This document shows positions 1 through 8,810 of a stretch of 40,035 nt of DNA, one piece after another. A model generated the notes under the pieces. It did not search any database, was not told where the DNA came from, and saw nothing but the letters and a program-made list of their open reading frames with translations. Every line of letters starts with the position of its first letter. Position 1 is the first letter of the stretch. This DNA comes from Bacteroidales bacterium (GTDB taxonomy: Bacteria; Bacteroidota; Bacteroidia; Bacteroidales; ML635J-15): NCBI GenBank assembly GCA_028702675.1, contig JAQVOJ010000016.1, forward strand, positions 1 to 40,035, written 5' to 3'. The position numbers and the translations under genes are program-made.

Positions 1-383
1 GTAAAACACATAGCCATAATAATCTTTATATTTATTATATAGCTCTGCTTCGTGTCTTTCACTTCTTACAAGTTCTTCGGCTATTGTATTACCAACATGT
101 TTTTTTAGAAACTTTTCTTGTGCCTGCTTCTGAGGTTTATAAAATCGGGGAACAAATCTAAGCCGACAATTTTTCTGGGAGCATTTTGAGCAAGAACCAT
201 TGTTTGCCCTCCGGTTCCACAACCTAAATCAGCTATTTGTGATTCGCTTGTAAGATTATCAATAAATCCTAATGCTTTAATTGTAGCCTCGTCGCTTCCC
301 GTTCCTTGTCGATTAATACTCGAAAAATATTCACATATTAAGCTAAAATCGAATTCGTGAATTGATTTATTTTCTGTACTCAT
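1..383 (-). pseudogene. Internally deleted class I SAM-dependent methyltransferase remnant
   Basis: Reading from 383 downwards, the first 84 codons encode the N-terminal part of a class I methyltransferase, including the SAM-binding motif DLGCGTGGQ at residues 52-60 and [11 protein letters not shown] at 74-84. The frame then runs through eight unrelated codons to a stop at 105. From about position 136 down to 1, a different frame on the same strand encodes [20 protein letters not shown] and continues to KDYYGYVFY. I recognise this as the usual C-terminus of the same family, whose members are about 250 residues long. The middle (roughly 120-130 residues) is therefore missing, and the two ends are joined out of frame near 132-138. 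The gene should be non-functional unless the join is an assembly error. The C-terminal end lies outside the window. Confidence 0.8.
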
Positions 384-422
384 GATATTTAATTTGAAAA
401 TTAATAAATAATAGAAATATAG

Positions 423-442
423 TTAGACATGTATATGTCTAA
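423..442. promoter_or_regulatory. Operator-like inverted repeat
   Basis: TTAGACAT at 423-430 and ATGTCTAA at 435-442 are a perfect 8-base inverted repeat separated by GTAT. It lies 40-60 bases upstream of the methyltransferase remnant, which reads the other way, and about 190 bases before the ABC transporter. No T-run follows on either strand, so a terminator is unlikely. It could be a repressor site for the methyltransferase promoter. No regulator gene is adjacent. Confidence 0.35.
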
Positions 443-634
443 TATAAAACAGAAAAGATAACCTAAGGTATAAACCCAAGATTATTTAAATTACCGAATC
501 CAAAATAGTTCTATACATCCAAAAGCATTAGATTGCAAAAATATAAAACATTTTTAATGGCAACTAAATTTTGCTAAAGAAAATAAGTCAACAACAATTG
601 GGAAAATTTCCTAAAAATGTATTAGTTTTATATC

Positions 635-3421
635 ATGCAAACGCGGGAACTTCAACAAGCATTAATCAGGCTTTTTGCTATTGTGGTGGCAGGTAGCGAA
701 GGAAATTTGTCGGAACGCTCCAAAACGGTATTCGATAATTATTTAAACATCCACGTTCCTTCTCGTTCAAAGGGAGATGCTAAAAAACTATTTTATGAAT
801 TAATTGAAAAACATAATTCGGAAAAGGGTTTTAAAAAAGTATCACTTAATTCTGTAAAAATACTAAGGATTTGCAGTGAGATAAACAAACAAAATAAAAT
901 TGAACAAAGAATAGAATTACTCATCCATCTTATTTCATTTACATATTCGTTATCGAAATTAACAAAATGGTCATTAGAATTTTTGCAAGCTGTTGCCGAT
1001 GCCCTGGAAATACCCCCTAAAATATATTTAAACATAAAAAACTTTACATGCGGAGAACTTGAAAGTCTTTTAGATAAGAACTTGATAAAGAATTTTGATT
1101 CCTTTATTGCATTTAAGCCTTACGAAAACATTTATATTCTACAAAGCCGAAGTTCAGAGTTATATATAAACGGTAAGGTATTGTTTGAAGGAGAATTCAC
1201 AATAATCCCTCGAGGAGCTTTAATAGAAACAGAAGAAGGCAAATATACATGGGATATAATAAGCGATTCGTTAAGTACAAATTCAGGAGATAGTTTTTGT
1301 TTACAAATAAATTCCATAAGCTACAAGATCCGGAAAAAACAAATACTTTACCCAACATCTTTGAGGCTTAATTCGGGTGATTCACTCGCAGTTTTAGGAA
1401 CAAGCGGTGCCGGCAAAAGTACATTTCTAAAACTTATATGCAATTTATTGCCCGTGAAAAATAGCATTACTCTTAGTTCATCCGAAAACAAAATTAAGGA
1501 CTTCCAGACTGCTTATGTACCCCAAGAAGATGCTCTTATACCTGAGTTTACCCCTAGTCAGATGCTTAAGGACAGAAGAAAATTGATTAAGGCTTGTAAG
1601 CAAAAACTTTCATCATATAATAATGAAGAAATATTGCAACTTGTAGGGCTTAGTAAAGTGAGGGAACAAAAAATCGGTAATAACTTAAAATCAGAGCTTA
1701 GTGGAGGGCAACGTAAAAGATTAAGTATTGCTATGGAACTTTTACGCGAAGTTGACATTCTATGCCTTGATGAACCTACAAGCGGGCTTTCTTCGGGTGA
1801 TGCAATAAAAATTGCTGATGTAACTAATAATATTTGTAATAATGGGAAAATTGTAATTGCAAGTTTACATCAACCCTCGTTTGAATTATTAAACCGTTTC
1901 AATAAAATACTCCTTATTGACAAAGGTGGTTATCCTGTATATTATGGAACACCTGCCGAGGCTCCCGGGTATTTTAGGAACATTGCAGAAATTGCCGATA
2001 ACACAGGTTTAAATTGTCCGGCTTGCGGTTCGTACAAACCCGATGATTTATTTAAAATATTAGAATTTGAATACAATAACAAAAGACGAATAAAGTCAGA
2101 AACATGGTATGAGTATTACCTTAAAGAACATGTTCTATCAGTAAATTCTGAATCAAGCACTGAACAAGAAAGAGTCTCAAAACAAGGAAGTTTTATAAAA
2201 AAAACAATTACCTATCTGCAAAGAGATTTTAAACGCAGTTTTCTCAAAATTTCGACATTTCTAATGAACCTAGCCCTTCCGATTATTCTGATAGTGCTAA
2301 TAGGTTTGATTTCACGAGCAGGCATCACACCCTATACATTGTTCCACAATCCTAATCTTCCGGCAGCTATTTTAATGCTTATTGTTGCAGCTTTATTTAC
2401 AGGTATGGTTAGCACAGGAACGTATATTAACGGAGATTCAGAGTTTAGACCCACTGATATTATTATTGACAAATCACAAAAAGCATATTTGTTTTCAAAG
2501 CTATTGCAAGCTGTATTTTGGGCTGCTATTGCATCACTTATCTTTACGACCGGCTTCCTAAGTTTTCTCAGTATCCATGATCTCTTTACAAGATATTTTA
2601 TAATAGTTTTTCTTACAACATTATTCGGCAGCCTCACAGGTTTGGTTTTATCAAAATGGATACGCTCCGCTACTTTAGTTTATTTACTTGTACCTGCTTT
2701 AATTATACCACAACTTATGCTTAGCGGATTAGTAATTGACTATAATAACCTGCCTCAATATCTAAAAAACGAAGAATATGTACCTTTAATTGCTGAACCT
2801 ATTGCGTCTCGTTGGGCATTTGAAGCATTATGTGTTAATCAATACACCAATAACGATTATGAATTCTATTTTAACCAAACCAGACAAGAATTACACAGAG
2901 CAAATTATTATTTGTTTTATTTTATTCCTTTAGTTGAAGATACTTATAAAACCAATGCTGAAGGTGCTACACAGATAATTAAAAATGAACAAAATAAATA
3001 CTATCATTTCCCACAGTTTAGCACTGATAATTTTAACTCACTGAACTTTCTGAAGCATTATTTCAATCAATTAAGACAAAATGCCATAAACGAAGAAGAC
3101 CAAATAAAAAGTCAACTCAAAAAGGTTTACGATTTAAATCAATTATCATCAAATTACACAAACTCATCATTGAACAAACTCTTGTTTAATGTTTATAACG
3201 ACAAAGGATATAAAATTATAAGCAATAATGTAATAAGGAAATACGCACCGGTTTACCATATTCCTTACCAAAAATTTGGTAGAGCTCACATGTTTGCTCC
3301 TTATAAAAGAATGGGCAATTATTTAATCTCAACACATAACTTTAATTCTCTAATTCTAACTTTAATGAATTTACTGCTTACAATTCTTTTATTTATTAAT
3401 ATCCCAAAGCGTAATACTTAA
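635..3421 (+). CDS. ABC transporter, fused ATPase and permease with TerB-like N-terminus
   Basis: This 928-residue protein combines an ATP-binding domain and membrane permease in the ABCG-like order (ATPase first). Residues 1-60 (LIRLFAIVVAGSEGNLSER) resemble TerB-like domains. The ATPase shows Walker A GTSGAGKST at 255-263, a Q-loop near 296, signature LSGGQRKRLS from 355, Walker B ILCLDE at 375-380, and an H-loop histidine at 412. A CPAC pair at 461-464 follows the ATPase. Hydrophobic segments start near 545 and recur to about 710, then again at the extreme C-terminus, with a long soluble loop between. The substrate is unknown; ABCG-like architecture suggests export of a lipid or hydrophobic compound. 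The start is the ATG at 635. It is followed 33 bases later by tex, which has its own promoter-like box. Confidence 0.85.
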   Translation: MQTRELQQALIRLFAIVVAGSEGNLSERSKTVFDNYLNIHVPSRSKGDAKKLFYELIEKHNSEKGFKKVSLNSVKILRICSEINKQNKIEQRIELLIHLISFTYSLSKLTKWSLEFLQAVADALEIPPKIYLNIKNFTCGELESLLDKNLIKNFDSFIAFKPYENIYILQSRSSELYINGKVLFEGEFTIIPRGALIETEEGKYTWDIISDSLSTNSGDSFCLQINSISYKIRKKQILYPTSLRLNSGDSLAVLGTSGAGKSTFLKLICNLLPVKNSITLSSSENKIKDFQTAYVPQEDALIPEFTPSQMLKDRRKLIKACKQKLSSYNNEEILQLVGLSKVREQKIGNNLKSELSGGQRKRLSIAMELLREVDILCLDEPTSGLSSGDAIKIADVTNNICNNGKIVIASLHQPSFELLNRFNKILLIDKGGYPVYYGTPAEAPGYFRNIAEIADNTGLNCPACGSYKPDDLFKILEFEYNNKRRIKSETWYEYYLKEHVLSVNSESSTEQERVSKQGSFIKKTITYLQRDFKRSFLKISTFLMNLALPIILIVLIGLISRAGITPYTLFHNPNLPAAILMLIVAALFTGMVSTGTYINGDSEFRPTDIIIDKSQKAYLFSKLLQAVFWAAIASLIFTTGFLSFLSIHDLFTRYFIIVFLTTLFGSLTGLVLSKWIRSATLVYLLVPALIIPQLMLSGLVIDYNNLPQYLKNEEYVPLIAEPIASRWAFEALCVNQYTNNDYEFYFNQTRQELHRANYYLFYFIPLVEDTYKTNAEGATQIIKNEQNKYYHFPQFSTDNFNSLNFLKHYFNQLRQNAINEEDQIKSQLKKVYDLNQLSSNYTNSSLNKLLFNVYNDKGYKIISNNVIRKYAPVYHIPYQKFGRAHMFAPYKRMGNYLISTHNFNSLILTLMNLLLTILLFINIPKRNT

Positions 3422-3431
3422 TTACAATAAT

Positions 3432-3439
3432 TACTTTTG
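3432..3439 (+). promoter_or_regulatory. Bacteroidota -7 box for tex
   Basis: TACTTTTG matches the Bacteroidota -7 consensus TAnnTTTG and ends 15 bases before the preferred tex start at 3455. I see no matching -33 TTTG at the usual distance. The TTG at 3437 that would extend the tex frame lies inside this box, which argues against its use as a start. Confidence 0.45.
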
Positions 3440-3454
3440 CATAAAACAAATATT

Positions 3455-5581
3455 ATGGATGCAATAATTCAACACATATCTAAAGCCACTGATATTAGCA
3501 CAAGACAGGTAATGTCAGTTATACACTTGTTAGAACAAGGATCGAGCATTCCCTTTATATCGAGGTATAGAAAAGAACAAACAGGTGGATTAAATGAAGT
3601 AGAAATCGGAAACATTAAAATAAACTACGATAAGTTCGTAAAACTGAGTGAAAGACGTAATTTTATTATTGAGAGTATTGATTCACAAGACAAGCTAAGC
3701 GAAGAACTTAAAACACAGATTCTTGATTGTTGGGATCCTGTTGTATTAGAAGACTTATATCTGCCTTATAAGCCAAAACGCAAAACCAAAGCAAGTATAG
3801 CTAGGGAAAATAAACTAGAACCATTAGCTGACCGCATAATGCAGCAAGCCGACGGTAATGTTGAAGAATGGGCGAAGCATTTCGTTACCGAAAACGTAAA
3901 AACCACTGACGAAGCTTTGCAGGGAGCAAGAGATATTATTGCAGAAATAATAAGCGAAAATCGGGATATACGTAACACTATTCGTAAAGCCTTCGACCAT
4001 TCTGCAGTAATAAGTTCCAAACTGGTAAAAACGAAAGAGGAAGAAGCTCAAAAATATCAGGATTACTTTGAATTCAGCGAAAAACTCAGCAAATGTCCGT
4101 CTCACAGGCTTCTGGCAATTCGCAGAGGCGAAAACGAAGGTGTTTTAAGAGTTGATATTAGCCCTGACAATACTCGTGTAATAGAATCGCTAAACAGGAT
4201 GTTAGTAAAACGAAACAATGCAGCTGCCGAACAAGTTGAACTAGCAATTTCCGACTCTTACAAAAGACTTCTAAAACCCTCAATTGAAAATGAATATGCA
4301 AATATAAGCAAAGAAAAAGCCGACCTCGAAGCAATAGAAGTATTTGCACAAAACCTAAAACAATTACTTTTATCTCCGCCTCTCGGTCAGAAACGTGTAC
4401 TGGCAATAGATCCGGGTTTTAGAACCGGTTGTAAACTAGTAGTTCTTGATGCTCAAGGAAACTTAATGCACAACGAGAATATTTATCCACATAAGCCACA
4501 GGAAGACAGAAGAACTGCAACACGAAAATTAGTATCTTTGGTTGATATGTACGATATCGAAGCTATTGCTATTGGTAACGGGACAGCAAGCCGCGAAACC
4601 GAAAGTTTTATAAAGCGAATTAGGTTTAGTAAAGAAATAAAAGTATTTGTTGTAAGCGAAGATGGAGCTTCAATATATTCAGCTTCGGCTATTGCTCGCG
4701 AAGAATTTCCTAAATATGACGTTACTGTTCGTGGGGCTGTTTCTATTGGCAGAAGGTTGATGGATCCACTTGCTGAGTTAGTAAAAATTGACCCAAAATC
4801 AATTGGAATCGGGCAATATCAACACGATGTTGACCAAAAACTTCTTAAAGAAAGCCTAGATACAGTAGTAGAAAGCTGTGTAAATAATGTAGGTGTTGAT
4901 TTGAATACGGCAAGTCGTCATTTACTAACTTATGTTTCGGGTTTAGGTACTGTTTTAGCTCAAAATATTGTTGATTATCGTAAAGAAAACGGAGCGTTTT
5001 CTAATAGAGCACAACTTTTAAAAGTACCTAGATTAGGAAATAAAGCTTTTGAACAATGTGCCGGATTTTTGAGAATTCGTAACGGTGAGAATTTGTTAGA
5101 CAATACAGCTGTACACCCCGAATCGTATCATATAGTCGAAAAGATGGCTTCAGATCAGGGTAGTGATATTTTAGGATTAATAGAAAATCAGGATTTAAGA
5201 ACAAAAATTGATCTTAACAAATATGTAGATGGCAATATTGGGATACCTACCCTTACTGATATTATGAAAGAACTTGAAAAACCCGGAAGAGATATTAGAG
5301 AAACAATAAAGGTGTTTGAGTTTGCCGAAAATGTTTTCGACATAGATGATTTAGAAGTTGGCATGGTGTTACCTGGCATAGTAACTAATATTACCAAATT
5401 TGGAGCTTTTGTTGACATTGGGATCAAACAAAATGGACTTATCCATGTTTCAAATATGGCAGATAGGTTTATTAAAGATCCTGCCGAAGTAGTTAATCTT
5501 CATCAACATTTAAAAGTAAAAGTAATAAGCATAGACTTTAAAAGGGAACGGATACAACTCTCATTAAAAGATGTAGATTAA
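3455..5581 (+). CDS. tex: Tex-family transcription accessory / RNA-binding protein
   Basis: A 708-residue protein of normal length for Tex. Domains in order: an N-terminal helical Tex region (MDAIIQHISKATDISTRQV, SIPFISRYRKEQTGGLNEVE), a YqgF/RNase H-like domain beginning VLAIDPGFRTGCKLVVLD, helix-hairpin-helix segments (ASRHLLTYVSGLGTVLAQNI, LLKVPRLGNKAFEQCAGFLR), and a C-terminal S1 RNA-binding domain (GMVLPGIVTNITKFGAFVDI). Tex proteins bind nucleic acid and associate with the transcription machinery in the cytoplasm. The frame could begin at a TTG at 3437, but the ATG at 3455 fits the family N-terminus better. The gene converges on the pseudokinase gene, leaving 19 bases between the two stops and no clear terminator. 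Confidence 0.95.
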   Translation: MDAIIQHISKATDISTRQVMSVIHLLEQGSSIPFISRYRKEQTGGLNEVEIGNIKINYDKFVKLSERRNFIIESIDSQDKLSEELKTQILDCWDPVVLEDLYLPYKPKRKTKASIARENKLEPLADRIMQQADGNVEEWAKHFVTENVKTTDEALQGARDIIAEIISENRDIRNTIRKAFDHSAVISSKLVKTKEEEAQKYQDYFEFSEKLSKCPSHRLLAIRRGENEGVLRVDISPDNTRVIESLNRMLVKRNNAAAEQVELAISDSYKRLLKPSIENEYANISKEKADLEAIEVFAQNLKQLLLSPPLGQKRVLAIDPGFRTGCKLVVLDAQGNLMHNENIYPHKPQEDRRTATRKLVSLVDMYDIEAIAIGNGTASRETESFIKRIRFSKEIKVFVVSEDGASIYSASAIAREEFPKYDVTVRGAVSIGRRLMDPLAELVKIDPKSIGIGQYQHDVDQKLLKESLDTVVESCVNNVGVDLNTASRHLLTYVSGLGTVLAQNIVDYRKENGAFSNRAQLLKVPRLGNKAFEQCAGFLRIRNGENLLDNTAVHPESYHIVEKMASDQGSDILGLIENQDLRTKIDLNKYVDGNIGIPTLTDIMKELEKPGRDIRETIKVFEFAENVFDIDDLEVGMVLPGIVTNITKFGAFVDIGIKQNGLIHVSNMADRFIKDPAEVVNLHQHLKVKVISIDFKRERIQLSLKDVD

Positions 5582-5600
5582 TTTAAACTATTCCTAAATG

Positions 5601-6518
5601 CTAAATATTTTTCAAATCTTTAATAAACTCCTTACAGCTTGTATATCTTTTTGTTATGCCCTTGTTTAGTAATTGCTCTAATTGTGAATTAGGAATTTTA
5701 TAAGGGTTTTCAATAATACTTTCTTTTGCAGTAGCCTTTTTAAGTATCCTAAATATCTGTTTTGGTATTTTACTACAACTCAGTATTTCTGATGAAAGTT
5801 GATGTCTAATTATTCTTGCAGGATGGTCATCTATAAAACAATGCTTTCCGCACATCATTTCATAAAATATTAATCCTGCACTATATATATCTGTTGCACT
5901 AACTGCAAGATATTGCTTATTCAGAATCAACTCAGGCGCACTATAAAGGATGTTAAATGGATTTTTTGCAAATTCAATATCAAATTCGTTACTATCAATA
6001 ATTTTAGAAAGACTAAGATTAATGATTTTTATAATAGGGTCTTCTTCAAATAAGTTTTCAGAATTACATATAATAATATTTTCTGGAGTAATATTACAAT
6101 GTATATAACCTGTCTGATGATATGCATCTAAAGCTTCTAGTATTTTAATCATTATCTGAATTGCTAAAGCTTGATTATGTTTTTCGCTAAAGCTAAATCC
6201 GCTTAAAAATTTCTTAAAACTAATTCCTTCAACATACTCTTGAATTAAAAACAAGTTATCTCTACTTTTTAAGATGTCAATATTTCGTACAATCCCTTTA
6301 TGATTAACACTTATTGAAGCTTCGAGTAAAAATCTCAATTTCTGGGACTCGTCTTTAGCTGTTTCGGCATTTAACTGTTTGCAGATTACTTTTTCCTTTG
6401 TATTTAATCTTGCCCCTAACATTATTATAGAAGTTTTTCCGTAAGACAAAACTGTTTCAGGTACATTAGGAAAAATAATGTATTTGTCAATGGAACCTTC
6501 AAGAATAGTAGGTTTCAT
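5601..6518 (-). CDS. Protein kinase-fold protein, predicted pseudokinase
   Basis: A 305-residue cytoplasmic-looking protein with a recognisable eukaryotic-type Ser/Thr kinase fold: beta-3 lysine K47 (VICKQL), alpha-C glutamate E66, hinge LIQEYVEG near 91, APE motif at 194-196, and the F-helix aspartate in ATDIYSAGLIFYEMM near 210. Key catalytic residues are absent. The HRD-x-K-x-x-N loop reads HCNITPEN (140-147), so the catalytic Asp is Asn and the Lys is Thr. The DFG motif is NLS (167-169), and the glycine loop has lost its glycines. I infer a catalytically dead scaffold or signalling pseudokinase. It starts three bases after the stop of the GWxTD gene, so the two are probably co-transcribed. 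No membrane segment, PASTA or sensor domain is present. Assignment to the fold is strong; the role is unknown. Confidence 0.85.
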   Translation of the reverse strand: MKPTILEGSIDKYIIFPNVPETVLSYGKTSIIMLGARLNTKEKVICKQLNAETAKDESQKLRFLLEASISVNHKGIVRNIDILKSRDNLFLIQEYVEGISFKKFLSGFSFSEKHNQALAIQIMIKILEALDAYHQTGYIHCNITPENIIICNSENLFEEDPIIKIINLSLSKIIDSNEFDIEFAKNPFNILYSAPELILNKQYLAVSATDIYSAGLIFYEMMCGKHCFIDDHPARIIRHQLSSEILSCSKIPKQIFRILKKATAKESIIENPYKIPNSQLEQLLNKGITKRYTSCKEFIKDLKNI

Positions 6519-6521
6519 TTG

Positions 6522-7967
6522 TTATCTTTTATCGAATTCTTCTCTAGCTCTTGAACCCCATTGGTCATCACTTTCAGTATTATCGAAATTATATAATGAA
6601 TTATTCCTTTTACTTAAATAACGTTCCCAATTTGGAGTTTGGAGTTCACCAATAACATTACTGTGGAGTAGTTCAAAATTTTCGCCAACCAACGACTGGT
6701 TATAAAAAACAAATTTACGGTTACGTTGTTGTCCTGCCTCATAATAATGCCATATTTCGTAGGGATAAGCACTCGGTTCATGCTGGCTTTTATAAATATC
6801 GTTAGGTGTACCGTATTGTAAATAAATACGCCCTCTATCGGTTTCATAACCTTTAGAAATAGATGTTTTATACCATTTATTTACATAATCTACTTGTGCT
6901 TTATAGCTTCTCCAATCTTCGCCTGGATTAGGACTATATTTATGCCAAAACTCATAGAAAAATTGTTTCATGTGTTCTTTTTCTGCAGTATTAAGCTGAT
7001 AGTTTATGTAATTTCGTTCGCTCGTTCCTGCAATTGGCCACAAACATGCAATATACTCACGTAAAGAATCAGCACTTTCAAAGTCTCCATCAAAAATCAG
7101 GTTTAACTCATAATCTGCCAATTTATTATCATCATCAAAATTTATAAATTTACTTCGCTGAAAGAATATTTTCTTGTTAGTTATTAGTTCGTTTTCTCTA
7201 TCTCTTAATTCTATTACTAAATTATAATTGCCAGTATATAATTCGCTAATATTCAATTCTCCTACCAATGGTATTACTTTCTGAGGTTTTTGCTTCTTAA
7301 ATCTGCTTAGCTGATCAATTATTTTTCCATCTTCGTATCTTTCGACAAAATATTTAATCAAAAAATCGTCAGTAAAATCAAGATTAGTATTATATATTTC
7401 GGTGTAGAAAATTAGTCTATTCAAATTATCAGGATAAAAATCAGAAATGTATGGCACAAGATCGTATCCGTTTTTGCTAATTACGCTCTCATTTTTAGTT
7501 TCTACAAGCTCTTCTATCAGTTGAATTCCGGAGAACTCTGTTTTTTCATTTTTAAATTCTAACTTAATAATATCTAGAAACAGAAACCCTTTACTATCTG
7601 TATTTTTATCTCGTATTAATAGTTCAAAATTATAAATACCATTATTTAAGGGAATCCTCTGAACGTCAATAAAATTTGGTACATTCTTTAAAGTATCATC
7701 AATTTCAGGGCTTAAAAGATTATATTTTCGGAATGTAACAATACTATCGTTTTGTTTGAATAGCATAGTTATTTCAATCTCTGCCTGATATTTACCACTT
7801 TCAGTTTGTTTAAATACAGCAGTTTTTCCGATTGTACTTATATAAGTTTCGATATAGGTTTTTTCGGGCGAATTAAATGCAGCATACATAAAATAAGCAT
7901 CAAGCTCATTTGAATATGCCAAGCTATTTAAACTGACAACCAAAATAATCACAATAATTTTCTTCAT
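6522..7967 (-). CDS. GWxTD domain-containing secreted protein
   Basis: A 481-residue protein with an N-terminal signal peptide (MKKIIVIILVVSLNSLAYSN), so probably exported to the periplasm or outer surface. The middle is beta-rich with no motif I recognise. The C-terminal third carries the GWxTD-type domain: FWHKYSPNPGEDWRSYKAQV, then KGYETDRGRIYLQYGTPNDI, then YEIWHYYE. The signature tryptophan is tyrosine here (GYETD). This family is common in Bacteroidota but its function is not established. The start ATG at 7965-7967 directly precedes the signal peptide. A -7-like TAATTTGC lies on the minus strand at 7994-8001, one base short of consensus spacing. The predicted pseudokinase follows three bases downstream. 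Confidence 0.85.
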   Translation of the reverse strand: MKKIIVIILVVSLNSLAYSNELDAYFMYAAFNSPEKTYIETYISTIGKTAVFKQTESGKYQAEIEITMLFKQNDSIVTFRKYNLLSPEIDDTLKNVPNFIDVQRIPLNNGIYNFELLIRDKNTDSKGFLFLDIIKLEFKNEKTEFSGIQLIEELVETKNESVISKNGYDLVPYISDFYPDNLNRLIFYTEIYNTNLDFTDDFLIKYFVERYEDGKIIDQLSRFKKQKPQKVIPLVGELNISELYTGNYNLVIELRDRENELITNKKIFFQRSKFINFDDDNKLADYELNLIFDGDFESADSLREYIACLWPIAGTSERNYINYQLNTAEKEHMKQFFYEFWHKYSPNPGEDWRSYKAQVDYVNKWYKTSISKGYETDRGRIYLQYGTPNDIYKSQHEPSAYPYEIWHYYEAGQQRNRKFVFYNQSLVGENFELLHSNVIGELQTPNWERYLSKRNNSLYNFDNTESDDQWGSRAREEFDKR

Positions 7968-8009
7968 ATTCTGATATTTAATGATTTAGATGTGCAAATT
8001 ACAAAAAAA

Positions 8010-8810
8010 TTATTTACTACGCATAAATTTTTCAATTATCTGAAGTGTTTTAACAAAAATTAAAGAATTAGCTGCTACAATTTCTTTTCCAAATACATAG
8101 TTATCTTCTCCGTTAAAATCGGAAACTTTTCCACCAGCTTCGGTAACGATAAGACTTCCGGCAGCTACATCCCATGATTTAAGGTCGTATTCGTAAAAGC
8201 AATCGAATCTTCCACAAGCAACATAAGCTAGATCTGCTGCAGCAGAACCTAATCTACGAATACCATGAGAATTTTTAATTATATAATCAAGAAGTTCGAA
8301 GGATTCCTTATTTCGATAAAACCTACTTACCGGAAAACCAGTAACAAATAGGGATTCAGAAATTTTTGAATTAGTAGAACAAGTAATTTTTTCTCCATTC
8401 AAAAATGAACCCTTAGCTTTTGTTGCATAAAAACATTCATCATTCGATACTTCGTACACTACTCCAAGTATTACTTCGTTATGATGCATCAAAGCAATGC
8501 TCACAGAATATGGAGACAAACCATGAAGGTAATTAGTAGTGCCATCAAGTGGATCAATAATCCATTTATATTCTAAACTTTCGTTTATTGAATTGTGGCT
8601 CTCTTCGGCTATAAAACCTGCATTTGGAATTACATCTATTAATGATGCAATTATCATTTTTTCAGATGTTTTATCTACATAACTTACGAGGTCATTTTTT
8701 CCCTTTATTTCTATATCTGATTTACTAAATTTATTAATCTCAGATCGAATAAAGCTACCTGCTTGTTTTGCTGCGTCTATTGTTTGACTTAATATTGAAT
8801 CAAAATTCAT
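8010..8810 (-). CDS. Inositol monophosphatase family protein
   Basis: A 266-residue cytosolic enzyme of the Mg-dependent inositol monophosphatase / CysQ superfamily, usual length for the family. The metal-binding motifs are all present: FIAEESH near residue 66, IIDPLDGTTNYLHG near 85-98, and the C-terminal WDVAAGSLIVTEAGG. The fold hydrolyses small sugar or nucleotide phosphates; the actual substrate (inositol phosphate, fructose-bisphosphate or PAP) cannot be read from the sequence. The gene is translationally coupled to mtaB: the mtaB stop codon TAA is immediately followed by this ATG. It ends 42 bases before the GWxTD start. Confidence 0.9.
   Translation of the reverse strand: MNFDSILSQTIDAAKQAGSFIRSEINKFSKSDIEIKGKNDLVSYVDKTSEKMIIASLIDVIPNAGFIAEESHNSINESLEYKWIIDPLDGTTNYLHGLSPYSVSIALMHHNEVILGVVYEVSNDECFYATKAKGSFLNGEKITCSTNSKISESLFVTGFPVSRFYRNKESFELLDYIIKNSHGIRRLGSAAADLAYVACGRFDCFYEYDLKSWDVAAGSLIVTEAGGKVSDFNGEDNYVFGKEIVAANSLIFVKTLQIIEKFMRSK

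Noticed and set aside
5582-5600. Terminator between tex and the kinase-like gene
   Set aside because: No hairpin with adequate stem and T-run in the short gap.
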